A stretch of DNA of 7,246 nucleotides from Sedimentisphaerales bacterium. Lineage in GTDB: Bacteria; Planctomycetota; Phycisphaerae; Sedimentisphaerales; SG8-4. The notes beneath the pieces were generated by a model. The model saw only the letters and a list, made by a program, of their open reading frames with translations. It did no database searches and had not been told where the DNA came from. Each line of letters opens with the position of its first letter. Position 1 is the stretch's first letter. Shown here one piece after another: positions 1 through 5,471 of the stretch. The translations under genes were made by a program, and so were the position numbers. The stretch spans positions 1 through 7,246 of the forward strand of contig JAFGCA010000663.1 of the NCBI GenBank assembly GCA_016932895.1, in the 5' to 3' direction.

Positions 1-1383
1 CTGCCAACCGCCGGCCTGGCCGGCTCGGTCGCACAGGTCCAGCGGATCGAGCGGCGTTTGATGGAGCGTTTCCCCGACGAGATCGACACGATCGTCTCGA
101 AAACCGGCCGTGCCGAGATATCCGAGGACCCGATGGGCCCCGAGCAAAGCGACCTGATCATCATGCTCAAACCGGCGCGACAGTGGGCCGCCGCGGCCTC
201 GAAACAACAACTGATCGAGATGATTGAGGAGGAGCTCAAGGCCTTTCCCGGCATCCGCCCGGCCTTCTCGCAGCCGATTGCCCTGCGGGTCAACGAGTTG
301 ATCAGCGGCATCAAATCCGACGTCGCCATCAAAATCTTCGGCGACGACATCGACGTCCTGATTGAGACGGCCGAAGAGATCGCTCCGATCCTCGGCGGCA
401 TCGACGGGGCCCAGGACGTGGCCATCGAGCAGGTCTCCGGATTCTCTCAGTACAACGTGGAGCTGGACCGCCGGGCCATGGCGCGTCACGGGATCGACGC
501 CGAGAGCGTCAACGAACTGCTCGCCGCAGCCGTCGGCGGCAAGACCATCTCCACGCTTTACGAGAACCTGATTCCCGCCGACATCGTGGTCCGCCTCCCT
601 GAAGAGGCCCGCAGCAGTGGGCCCGATCTGGCGAGGCTCCTGCTAGCCGGCCCCCAGGGATACAGCGTGCCGCTGGGCCAAATCGCGCGCGTGCGCCAGG
701 TGGACACGCCGGCCCAGATCAACCGCGAGGACTCGCGCCGGCGTCTGCTGGTCGAGTGCAACGTGCGCGGGCGTGACATGGGCGGCTTCGTGGCCGAGGC
801 GCAAGAACGTCTCGCGGCGATCGAAGCCCGGCTGCCGGCGGGCTATCGCTTCGTCTGGGGAGGCCAGTTCGAGAACCAGCAGCGGGCCATGCGACGACTC
901 ACGATCGTCGTGCCCGTGGCGATGCTGCTGATCTTCGTCCTTCTGCTCAGCGCCCTGGGCTCTTTCAAAAGTGCGGCCCTGATCATGCTGAACCTGCCGT
1001 TCGCCGTGGTCGGCGGCGTGGCGGCCATGCACTTGCTCGGGATCAACCTCAGCGTCGCTGCGGCCATCGGATTCATCGCCGTGTTAGGCGTGGCCGTGGA
1101 GGACGCCCTGGTCCTGGTCAGCTTCTGCGATCAACTGCGAGCCCGGGGGATGGCGACGCTGGAGGCCGTCTTTGAGGCGTGCCGCCTGCGGGTACGCCCG
1201 CTGGTAATGACCACCGCCACCACCCTGCTGGGCCTGTTGCCCATGCTCTACGCCACCGGCGCCGGCTCGGAGATCCAGAAACCGCTGGTGGCCGTCATCT
1301 TTGGCGGCATGATCAGCTCCCTGCTGCTGGAGCTGCTCGTCCTGCCCGTACTCTACGTCCTGGCCCACGACAGACAAGCATGA
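1..1383 (+). CDS. Heavy-metal efflux RND permease (CusA/CzcA family), C-terminal part
   Basis: The reading frame is open from base 1, so the N-terminal half lies outside the window; about 460 of the usual ~1,040 residues are present. The protein is an inner-membrane, proton-driven pump that works with a periplasmic adaptor and an outer-membrane channel to expel metal ions. The opening stretch carries the HME-RND periplasmic signature (SKTGRAE, then DPMGPEQSD and LKP), followed by the docking and pore subdomains. Five hydrophobic segments from about 895 to 1370 match TM8-TM12, including GFIAVLGVAVED in TM10 and ATGAGSEIQKPL after TM11. The TM10 Glu (1099-1101) aligns with CusA E939 of the proton relay, but the position of CusA K984 is Leu (1201-1203), as in CzcA-like pumps, which have a hydrophobic residue there. 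The early motif is also CzcA-like. I therefore do not assign a metal. The gene converges on the sigma-54 activator gene 26 bp away, with no obvious terminator hairpin between them. Confidence 0.93.
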   Translation: MPTAGLAGSVAQVQRIERRLMERFPDEIDTIVSKTGRAEISEDPMGPEQSDLIIMLKPARQWAAAASKQQLIEMIEEELKAFPGIRPAFSQPIALRVNELISGIKSDVAIKIFGDDIDVLIETAEEIAPILGGIDGAQDVAIEQVSGFSQYNVELDRRAMARHGIDAESVNELLAAAVGGKTISTLYENLIPADIVVRLPEEARSSGPDLARLLLAGPQGYSVPLGQIARVRQVDTPAQINREDSRRRLLVECNVRGRDMGGFVAEAQERLAAIEARLPAGYRFVWGGQFENQQRAMRRLTIVVPVAMLLIFVLLLSALGSFKSAALIMLNLPFAVVGGVAAMHLLGINLSVAAAIGFIAVLGVAVEDALVLVSFCDQLRARGMATLEAVFEACRLRVRPLVMTTATTLLGLLPMLYATGAGSEIQKPLVAVIFGGMISSLLLELLVLPVLYVLAHDRQA

Positions 1384-1409
1384 AGCCCCGTCGATCCCGT
1401 CGGTGAGAG

Positions 1410-2843
1410 TTAGGCCTTGAAGTCCTCCTTGTGGAGTCCGTGCTTTCTCATTTTGTCGAAAAGCGAGCGGGGTTGCATGCCGGCGCGTTGGGCCGTTTCT
1501 CCGATGTGCCCGTGGGTGGCTTTCAGAAGAGTCTTAAGGTACTCTTTTTCCAGGCGGCCCACCAGCGTTTGTCTCACCTGACGCCAGGGCTTCTCGAAGA
1601 GAGATTTCACGTCGTCGACCTTCACGGGGGCGACAGACACGTCGGACCTTTCACGAGACGAGCCTGATCCCCGGTCTGCAATGGACTCGGGCAAGTCATC
1701 GAGTGTGATTTCTTCCCGATTGCACAAGAGCATGGCTCGCTCCACCACATTGATGAGTTCGCGGATATTGCCCGGCCACGAGTATCGGCACAGGGCCGCC
1801 ATGGTCTCTGGTGTGACCGTGTACTGGCCTGTGCCGATGCGCGGACGGAGAAAGGCCACGTGACTTTCGACGAGGGTCGGGATATCCTCGCGGCGCTCGC
1901 GCAACGGCGGAATCGTCAGACTGACAACACTCAGTCGGTAGTACAGGTCCTGACGAAAACGCTTGAGCTGGATCTCCTCGTCGAGATTACGATTGGTCGA
2001 AGCCATGATGCGCACATCAATCCGGATGGCCTTCTCGGCGCCGACGGGCTGGATCTCGTATTCCTGCAGGACGCGAAGCAGCTTGACCTGGAGGTGGAAG
2101 GGCATCTCACTGATCTCGTCGAGGAAGATGGTGCCACGGTGAGCCAGTTCAAAACATCCCCGCCGGCTACGCGTGGCGCCGGTAAAAGCGCCTTGTTCAT
2201 GCCCGAACAGTTCGCTCTCCAACAGGGACTCGGGCAGAGCGCCGCAGTTGACCGCGACGAAAGGTCCGGCTGACCTTGGGCTTTCGGCGTGAATAGCACG
2301 CGCCAGACGCTCCTTGCCCACACCGGTTTCTCCCTGGACCAGGAGCGGGGCGTCGCTGTCAACCACCCGGTAGACAACACTCATGAAAGCACGCATGGCC
2401 GTGCTGTGGGAAACGAAGTCGGTTAGACGGGCCTGTGCGGTGGGCCGTTGCTGGGCGTAATCTCTGACCCCGCGACGTCGTATCCGATCCAAAATCGTCC
2501 TGATCGCGTCGCCGAGTGCCTGCGCTGCAAGGGTGGAGTTGAGCACGGCTTCGCACCCTGCCGCCAGGAGCCGGGTGCGGTCTTTTGCATCCTCTCGCTC
2601 CGACAACACGACCACCGCCGGCGAATCGGGTAGCTGGCGAAGTACCTCGACACTCCTGGCGACCGGCCGCGGCAGTAGAGCCCGGTCGATGAAGATGCAA
2701 TCGACGTTGGAATTGGCCAGCCGGGGCCACACCTCATTGCCACTTCCGGCAACCTCGACAATCACGTCGCTCAACTCCAGCAGCTTCTGGAGGTTGCGTC
2801 GCAAGGCGGAGCCGGCCACAACCAGGAGGACGCGAAAGAGCAT
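1410..2843 (-). CDS. Sigma-54-dependent enhancer-binding activator with degenerate receiver domain
   Basis: A 477-residue NtrC-type activator that would use ATP to remodel sigma-54 RNA polymerase at -24/-12 promoters. Residues 1-120 have receiver-like order, but the acidic pocket is replaced by V9-A10-G11 and the conserved Lys position is S103; the phospho-acceptor position still has D53. The AAA+ domain (about 145-375) is complete: Walker A GETGVGKE at 171-178, sigma-54 contact loop GAFTGA at 218-223, Walker B ending D242-E243, sensor I ASTN at 281-284, arginine-finger segment FRQDLYYRL at 296-304, and WPGNIREL at 356-363. A Fis-type helix-turn-helix lies at about 437-470. I chose the ATG at 2843 because the receiver fold starts there. 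An in-frame GTG at 2882 would add 13 residues, and neither start has a strong ribosome-binding site. The gene is divergent from a sigma-54 promoter, its likely target. No histidine kinase is visible nearby. Confidence 0.93.
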   Translation of the reverse strand: MLFRVLLVVAGSALRRNLQKLLELSDVIVEVAGSGNEVWPRLANSNVDCIFIDRALLPRPVARSVEVLRQLPDSPAVVVLSEREDAKDRTRLLAAGCEAVLNSTLAAQALGDAIRTILDRIRRRGVRDYAQQRPTAQARLTDFVSHSTAMRAFMSVVYRVVDSDAPLLVQGETGVGKERLARAIHAESPRSAGPFVAVNCGALPESLLESELFGHEQGAFTGATRSRRGCFELAHRGTIFLDEISEMPFHLQVKLLRVLQEYEIQPVGAEKAIRIDVRIMASTNRNLDEEIQLKRFRQDLYYRLSVVSLTIPPLRERREDIPTLVESHVAFLRPRIGTGQYTVTPETMAALCRYSWPGNIRELINVVERAMLLCNREEITLDDLPESIADRGSGSSRERSDVSVAPVKVDDVKSLFEKPWRQVRQTLVGRLEKEYLKTLLKATHGHIGETAQRAGMQPRSLFDKMRKHGLHKEDFKA

Positions 2844-2916
2844 AGGAACAAAAAACTCCGAACCATAAATTCCAGAGCACACAACTCATATATATCGGTG
2901 GCGCTACATCCGAACC

Positions 2917-2944
2917 ATTATGACTTGTTCTCTTGGGCCGTCAA
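2917..2944 (-). promoter_or_regulatory. Sigma-70-like promoter for the activator gene
   Basis: On the minus strand, TTGACG (2944-2939, -35) and CATAAT (2922-2917, -10) are separated by 16 bp, each one base off consensus. Transcription would start near 2910, giving a leader of about 67 nt before the ATG at 2843. This fits constitutive, sigma-70-type expression of the activator. The assignment is by inspection only. Confidence 0.55.
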
Positions 2945-2953
2945 GTGCCAAAA

Positions 2954-2982
2954 CGTAACTCTTCGTGAATAAAACAGTTATG
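2954..2982. promoter_or_regulatory. Possible activator-binding inverted repeat upstream of the sigma-54 promoter
   Basis: CGTAACT (2954-2960) and AGTTATG (2976-2982) form an inverted repeat with one mismatch, separated by 15 bp. It lies about 52-80 bp upstream of the predicted sigma-54 start site, close to where enhancer-binding proteins usually bind. The half-sites are short and A/T-rich, so chance is a real alternative. Confidence 0.25.
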
Positions 2983-3007
2983 CTGCCGCGGGTCCATGCC
3001 TGCTTTC

Positions 3008-3023
3008 TGGCATGACTTTTGCA
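3008..3023 (+). promoter_or_regulatory. Sigma-54 (-24/-12) promoter
   Basis: TGGCATG-ACTT-TTGCA matches the sigma-54 consensus TGGCACG-N4-TTGCW at every position but one. The invariant GG (3009-3010) and GC (3021-3022) are at exactly the required spacing. The predicted start is near 3034. It reads away from the sigma-54 activator gene and into the 47-residue ORF at 3097, giving a leader of about 63 nt. Both the match and the context are strong. Confidence 0.85.
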
Positions 3024-3035
3024 TCTCCTGTAAGC

Positions 3036-3067
3036 GGCGTTTGCGATTTCTTGTTGTCGGCAACGCC
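3036..3067 (+). promoter_or_regulatory. 5' leader hairpin of the sigma-54 transcript
   Basis: GGCGTT (3036-3041) pairs perfectly with AACGCC (3062-3067). Inner pairs 3043-3044 with 3060-3061 and 3045-3046 with 3057-3058 follow after single-base bulges. The hairpin would begin about two bases after the predicted transcription start and leaves the ribosome-binding site (3084-3090) free. A role in protecting the 5' end is possible; that is inference. Confidence 0.4.
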
Positions 3068-3096
3068 AGCACAACCAAAATCGAAAGGTGATTACG

Positions 3097-3240
3097 ATGG
3101 AAAAGAAGAAGTCTCGTCCGGACAAAGCGCCCCAACCAACGCCTCAGGACAAGCCTGGATCACACCAGGGCCGCAGGGGCAGCCAGTCGCCCAGGCAAGA
3201 GAAGCCGACGAGAGGCGCGCAAGAGCGACCCTGTTACTGA
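3097..3240 (+). CDS. 47-residue basic, disordered small protein under sigma-54 control
   Basis: A small ORF with a good ribosome-binding site (AAAGGTG at 3084-3090, 6 bp before the ATG), placed directly behind the sigma-54 promoter. The product starts MEKKKSRPDKAP and ends QERPCY. It has 12 Lys/Arg against 5 Asp/Glu (net about +7), 8 Pro and 6 Gln, and no Leu, Ile, Val, Phe or Trp, so it cannot form a normal hydrophobic core and should be intrinsically disordered. There is no signal peptide or membrane segment. I do not recognise a family. The basic charge would suit binding of nucleic acid or an acidic partner, but this is only inference from composition. Support comes from the promoter, leader and ribosome-binding site rather than homology. 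The alternative is that the transcript is mainly a regulatory RNA. Confidence 0.6.
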   Translation: MEKKKSRPDKAPQPTPQDKPGSHQGRRGSQSPRQEKPTRGAQERPCY

Positions 3241-3355
3241 TGGGATGGCGAGAGCGACGGTGATGCGCAGATACGCAGTAGCTGGTGGAGGCCGGTTAGC
3301 GTACGTGCACGCAGGCATGGAGGAAGGACGGGGAGAGGGGAACAGAATGCCTGCC

Positions 3356-3400
3356 GAGGAGACTGCGGCTGGGATTGCGCAAACCAGCCGCAGCCTCCTT
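3356..3400 (+). terminator. Strong stem-loop, likely 3' end of the sigma-54 transcript
   Basis: CTGCGGCTGG (3363-3372) pairs perfectly with CCAGCCGCAG (3384-3393) around an 11-nt loop. After one A/C mismatch, six more pairs (3356-3361 with 3395-3400, one of them G-U) extend the stem. It lies 116 bp after the 47-residue ORF. There is no run of T after it, so it may be a weak or factor-aided terminator, or a stabilising 3' structure. The stretch 3241-3499 otherwise holds no convincing gene; a 55-codon frame at 3245-3412 lacks a ribosome-binding site. Confidence 0.45.
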
Positions 3401-3499
3401 GTCGAATCGTAGTGGGATAAGACAGTGGTTGCCGGCAGGCGTGTGTCAGGCGACCCGCAGGTCAGCGGGCCGAGCGGTATATGAAAGGTGGTTCCCGTT

Positions 3500-3703
3500 A
3501 TGAAACGGCTAACACAATCTGGTAATTCAGGCTATGACGATGCCGAGAAGTCACAGCAGTACTGGGATGACGACTGGGAGGAAGAGGGATCATGTCACGC
3601 AAAAGGAACCGACCACCGCAAATCAAAATCAAGGGCGGCGGCAAGAAAGAAGACAAACAGACCCATGCAAGACTACCCAGAAGGTGAATTCGACGGGAAC
3701 TGA
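3500..3703 (+). CDS. Small charged protein, 67 residues, unknown function
   Basis: The ORF starts MKRLTQSG and has a good ribosome-binding site (AAAGGTGG at 3484-3491, 8 bp before the ATG); an in-frame GTG at 3488 is disfavoured because it overlaps that site. Charge is segregated: an acidic patch around residues 23-29 (DDDWEEE), a basic stretch at about 39-54 rich in Lys/Arg, and an acidic C-terminus ending EFDGN. There is no signal peptide, membrane segment or recognisable domain, and most of it is probably disordered. It sits between the hairpin at 3356-3400 and the lipoprotein gene. A second frame at 3592-3687 with its own ribosome-binding site overlaps its middle, so at least one of the two may be non-coding. 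Confidence 0.45.
   Translation: MKRLTQSGNSGYDDAEKSQQYWDDDWEEEGSCHAKGTDHRKSKSRAAARKKTNRPMQDYPEGEFDGN
3592..3687 (+). CDS. Possible nested 31-residue basic small protein
   Basis: An ATG at 3592, preceded by a purine-rich Shine-Dalgarno-like run (GGAGG at 3577-3581, then AGAGGG at 3583-3588), opens a short frame entirely inside the 67-residue ORF but in another phase. The product begins MSRKRNRPPQIKIK and ends LPRR, with 12 Lys/Arg against 2 acidic residues. Its composition resembles the 47-residue protein at 3097 (basic, no hydrophobic core), which is why it is listed. There is no homology support, and the ribosome-binding site could simply be the GAG/GAA codons of the acidic patch in the host frame. 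Confidence 0.25.
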   Translation: MSRKRNRPPQIKIKGGGKKEDKQTHARLPRR

Positions 3704-3764
3704 TTCCGCCGGAGACGTGTTCCAGGGTGGCTTGCCCAGAGGAAAGACAGAAAAGGATGCACAC

Positions 3765-3935
3765 ATGAACAACATAACGAAGAAGCCTAGTGTGGTCTCG
3801 CTGGCAATTCTGATAGCCGTTGCCGTCATGGTATCGACGGCTGGCTGTGAGAAAAAGAGCACCGCATCGAAAGAGACACAGAGGTCGCGGACTACTCAGA
3901 AGCAGTTGGAGAAGAGTGTCACGGACGACATGTAG
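3765..3935 (+). CDS. Small lipoprotein, 56 residues
   Basis: The start at 3765 is fixed by AAGGA (3753-3757, 7 bp upstream). The N-terminus MNNITKKPS is followed by a hydrophobic segment (about residues 9-24) and a lipobox-like STAGC, with Cys28 as the probable lipidated residue. Signal peptidase II would leave a mature peptide of only about 29 residues, CEKKSTASKETQ... ending in DDM, which is hydrophilic and charged. This resembles entericidin-like or similar tiny cell-envelope lipoproteins in architecture only; I do not recognise the family. The -3 residue of the lipobox is Thr rather than the preferred Leu. It would be anchored in the inner or outer membrane facing the periplasm. A longer upstream frame exists but has no start with a ribosome-binding site. 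Confidence 0.7.
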   Translation: MNNITKKPSVVSLAILIAVAVMVSTAGCEKKSTASKETQRSRTTQKQLEKSVTDDM

Positions 3936-4056
3936 GAGATGTCCCCGGCGGGGTCGCGATACACGTTCTTACTATGTCACGCCATCTCCAGGCCTGCTGC
4001 AAGCTATTACAGCGACGATGAGATCGAAAACGCATGCATGTGTCGCAGCCTTGCGC

Positions 4057-4142
4057 CTGAGACGGACAGTAAAGGGAGGGTTTGTCACCCGGGCGGGATG
4101 CGCGCGTGACAAACCCTTCGATTCCTCGGACTGTCGTTTCGG
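4057..4142. repeat. Large two-tier palindrome upstream of the FHA-GAF gene
   Basis: The inner arms GGGTTTGTCAC (4078-4088) and GTGACAAACCC (4106-4116) are perfect reverse complements around a 17-nt GC-rich loop. The stem extends to 4075-4088 with 4106-4119 (14 pairs, one G-U). Outside an internal loop, 4057-4070 pairs with 4130-4142 (13 pairs including two G-U, one bulged G at 4064). The element ends 22 bp before the ribosome-binding site of the FHA-GAF gene. It could be a terminator for the upstream small genes, a leader RNA structure, or a dispersed palindromic repeat. The stretch 3936-4177 contains nothing else I can support. Confidence 0.6.
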
Positions 4143-4177
4143 CAGCAGAGGGCCAACGTGATGTAAGGAGGCACTCG

Positions 4178-5038
4178 ATGCGTCTTCTCCAGAAGCAAAA
4201 GGGGCGGACCACAGATCGTTTTCAATTCGCCGAGGGTCCCGTCTACCTAGGCCGAAGTCCCGATTGTCAAGTTCTCCTCGCGGACAAGGCCGTGTCACGG
4301 GAGCATGCCGTGCTGTTCACAACCGATGACGGACGCTGGATGGTGGAGGATCTTCGCTCGGCCAACGGAACGTACGTCAACGGACGGACCATCCGGCGTG
4401 GTGTTGTCAGGGCCGGGGACCGCATTCGCATCGGGAGTTGCACCCTCGAAGTCGATCTCTCCGCGAAGGATGGGGACCTGAGCTCGAACGCCCTGGAAGA
4501 TACTCTTGTCGGCGAATTGCAGGGGCCGAGAGTGATCGTCAGAAGGCTGGAATTTGATCACGCTCCGTCTGTGAAAATGCCGGCCCACAGGATAGACGAT
4601 TTCCGGCAGGCCGCCGGCGCCCTTGGGAAGGCGCACGGCTCTGCTGATATGCTCCAGGCGGTTGTGGCGTTGCTGGTGAAACAGTTCGCGGCCGATCGTG
4701 CCTGGTGCGGTCTGCGCTACGAACCTGCCGGACCATTGGCGGCCCATGGCGGAAGGACGCGCGCCGGGGAGACGTTCGATTTGCTCGCTACGGCGCTGAA
4801 GGACAAGGTCTGGCAGGTGCTCGAGGATCGGGAGTTTCTCCTTCTCACGAAGACGCGGGAGGCCAAAGGCTCCCAAGGTTCCCCTTCGCGCATGATAGCG
4901 CCGCTACCGGGCACAGTGGGGAATTTCGGAGTCCTCTACGTTGACAATCGCTCTCTTGGGGGGCCCTACCGGATGAGCGACCTGGATTACCTGATGTGGC
5001 TGTCAATTCACGTGACGGCAGTAATCGAGAATTACTGA
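4178..5038 (+). CDS. FHA-GAF domain signalling protein
   Basis: A 286-residue cytosolic protein. The ATG at 4178 has an excellent ribosome-binding site (AAGGAGG at 4165-4171, 6 bp away), and the fold begins there; the frame is open further upstream but runs into the palindrome. Residues about 3-94 form an FHA domain, which binds phosphothreonine peptides. The key residues are present: G25-R26, S40-R41-E42-H43 and the N63-G64 turn, with a second NG at 68-69. Residues about 138-286 resemble a GAF domain, ending in the typical FGVLYVDN strand (250-257) and the C-terminal helix. There is no catalytic, DNA-binding or output domain, so it probably acts as an adaptor or sensor for a Ser/Thr kinase pathway; no kinase is in the window. 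It is followed after 71 bp by a FlgM-like gene on the same strand. Confidence 0.88.
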   Translation: MRLLQKQKGRTTDRFQFAEGPVYLGRSPDCQVLLADKAVSREHAVLFTTDDGRWMVEDLRSANGTYVNGRTIRRGVVRAGDRIRIGSCTLEVDLSAKDGDLSSNALEDTLVGELQGPRVIVRRLEFDHAPSVKMPAHRIDDFRQAAGALGKAHGSADMLQAVVALLVKQFAADRAWCGLRYEPAGPLAAHGGRTRAGETFDLLATALKDKVWQVLEDREFLLLTKTREAKGSQGSPSRMIAPLPGTVGNFGVLYVDNRSLGGPYRMSDLDYLMWLSIHVTAVIENY

Positions 5039-5109
5039 ACGGTCTGTGCGTATTCTCATGGGGCAGGGCATAGATAGACGTGGCTCGCGGCACGCCAAGG
5101 GGAACGGAT

Positions 5110-5355
5110 ATGGTGGACATGTTGAACATGCAGTTGGACGGCGGCACTGCCCTGCTGGAGCCGGTCGTATTGCCGGAAGCCCAGCGTGGGGAAAAGGTTC
5201 TGGCCATACGCCGGCAGCTTGCGCAGGGCATATACGACATCGAGGGACGGCTGGAGCGCGTGCTGGACCGGTTGCTCTCCGACATCGCCGAGCGAATGGC
5301 ACGGGACGGTGACAGGGCCGCAATGAGCCAGACGAGAGCGGAAAAACCAGGATAG
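5110..5355 (+). CDS. FlgM-like anti-sigma factor family protein
   Basis: An 81-residue protein starting at the ATG at 5110, set by AAGGGGA (5097-5103). Residues about 25-62, starting RGEKVLAIRRQLAQGIYDIE and continuing to DRLLSDIAER, match the C-terminal FlgM pattern: R-x-E-K-V, a helix with I-R, then G-x-Y and a second amphipathic helix ending in L-L-x-D. In FlgM this part binds the flagellar sigma factor FliA (sigma-28) and blocks it. No flagellar gene is visible here, so it may control another sigma factor or simply be a FlgM-fold protein. It probably forms a transcription unit with the FHA-GAF gene upstream (71 bp) and perhaps the DUF2934 gene downstream (116 bp). Family membership is fairly sure; the function in this locus is inference. 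Confidence 0.65.
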   Translation: MVDMLNMQLDGGTALLEPVVLPEAQRGEKVLAIRRQLAQGIYDIEGRLERVLDRLLSDIAERMARDGDRAAMSQTRAEKPG

Positions 5356-5367
5356 CTTCGATGGGTA

Positions 5368-5396
5368 GCCTTGGGCGCCGGATGCAAACCCAAGGC
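5368..5396 (+). promoter_or_regulatory. Stem-loop between the FlgM-like and DUF2934 genes
   Basis: GCCTTGGG (5368-5375) and CCCAAGGC (5389-5396) are perfect 8-bp inverted arms around a 13-nt loop, beginning 12 bp after the FlgM-like stop codon. It has no T-tract. It may be a weak terminator or a processing or stability structure. It partly overlaps the first copy of a direct repeat (5381-5445). Confidence 0.4.
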
Positions 5397-5445
5397 AGGT
5401 ACGCAGTGTTTGAGCAGCGATGCAAATCAGGGCAGGCAGGTATGC
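5381..5445 (+). repeat. Imperfect direct repeat upstream of the DUF2934 gene
   Basis: GATGCAAA followed by GGCAGGTACGC (5381-5388 and 5394-5404) recurs as GATGCAAA followed by GGCAGGTATGC (5419-5426 and 5435-5445). The blocks are identical apart from one C/T change, and the internal spacers are 5 and 8 nt. The copies start 38 bp apart, within the 116-bp gap ahead of the DUF2934 gene. They could be twin binding sites for a regulator or the remains of a local duplication. Confidence 0.5.
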
Positions 5446-5471
5446 CTCTCTGGACAACACAAGGAGAGTAC

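Noticed and set aside
1384..1409. Terminator between the RND pump and activator genes
   Set aside because: The 26-bp gap holds only a short direct repeat (CCCGTCG twice) and no useful inverted repeat.
1860..2273. Long plus-strand frame opposite the activator
   Set aside because: It is the antisense shadow of the AAA+ domain, where every conserved motif is encoded on the minus strand.
2937..2950. Second sigma-54-like site on the minus strand (TGGCAC ... GGC)
   Set aside because: The GG-to-GC spacing is one base too short for sigma-54, and the site overlaps the -35 of a better sigma-70-like promoter.
3012..3263. 83-codon plus-strand frame over the small ORF at 3097
   Set aside because: It begins inside the sigma-54 promoter, upstream of the predicted transcription start, has no ribosome-binding site, and competes with a frame that has one.
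3245..3412. 55-codon plus-strand frame after the 47-residue gene
   Set aside because: It has no ribosome-binding site at its first ATG, and its last third is the stem-loop at 3356-3400. A later ATG at 3347 has a purine run but would give only 21 residues.
3534..3764. N-terminal extension of the lipoprotein frame
   Set aside because: The extension would bury the signal peptide and lipobox inside the protein; the ATG at 3765 has a clear ribosome-binding site.
5080..5095. Sigma-54-like TGGC ... GCC ahead of the FlgM-like gene
   Set aside because: The -12 element is poor, and the start site would fall about 3 nt before the ATG, removing the ribosome-binding site.
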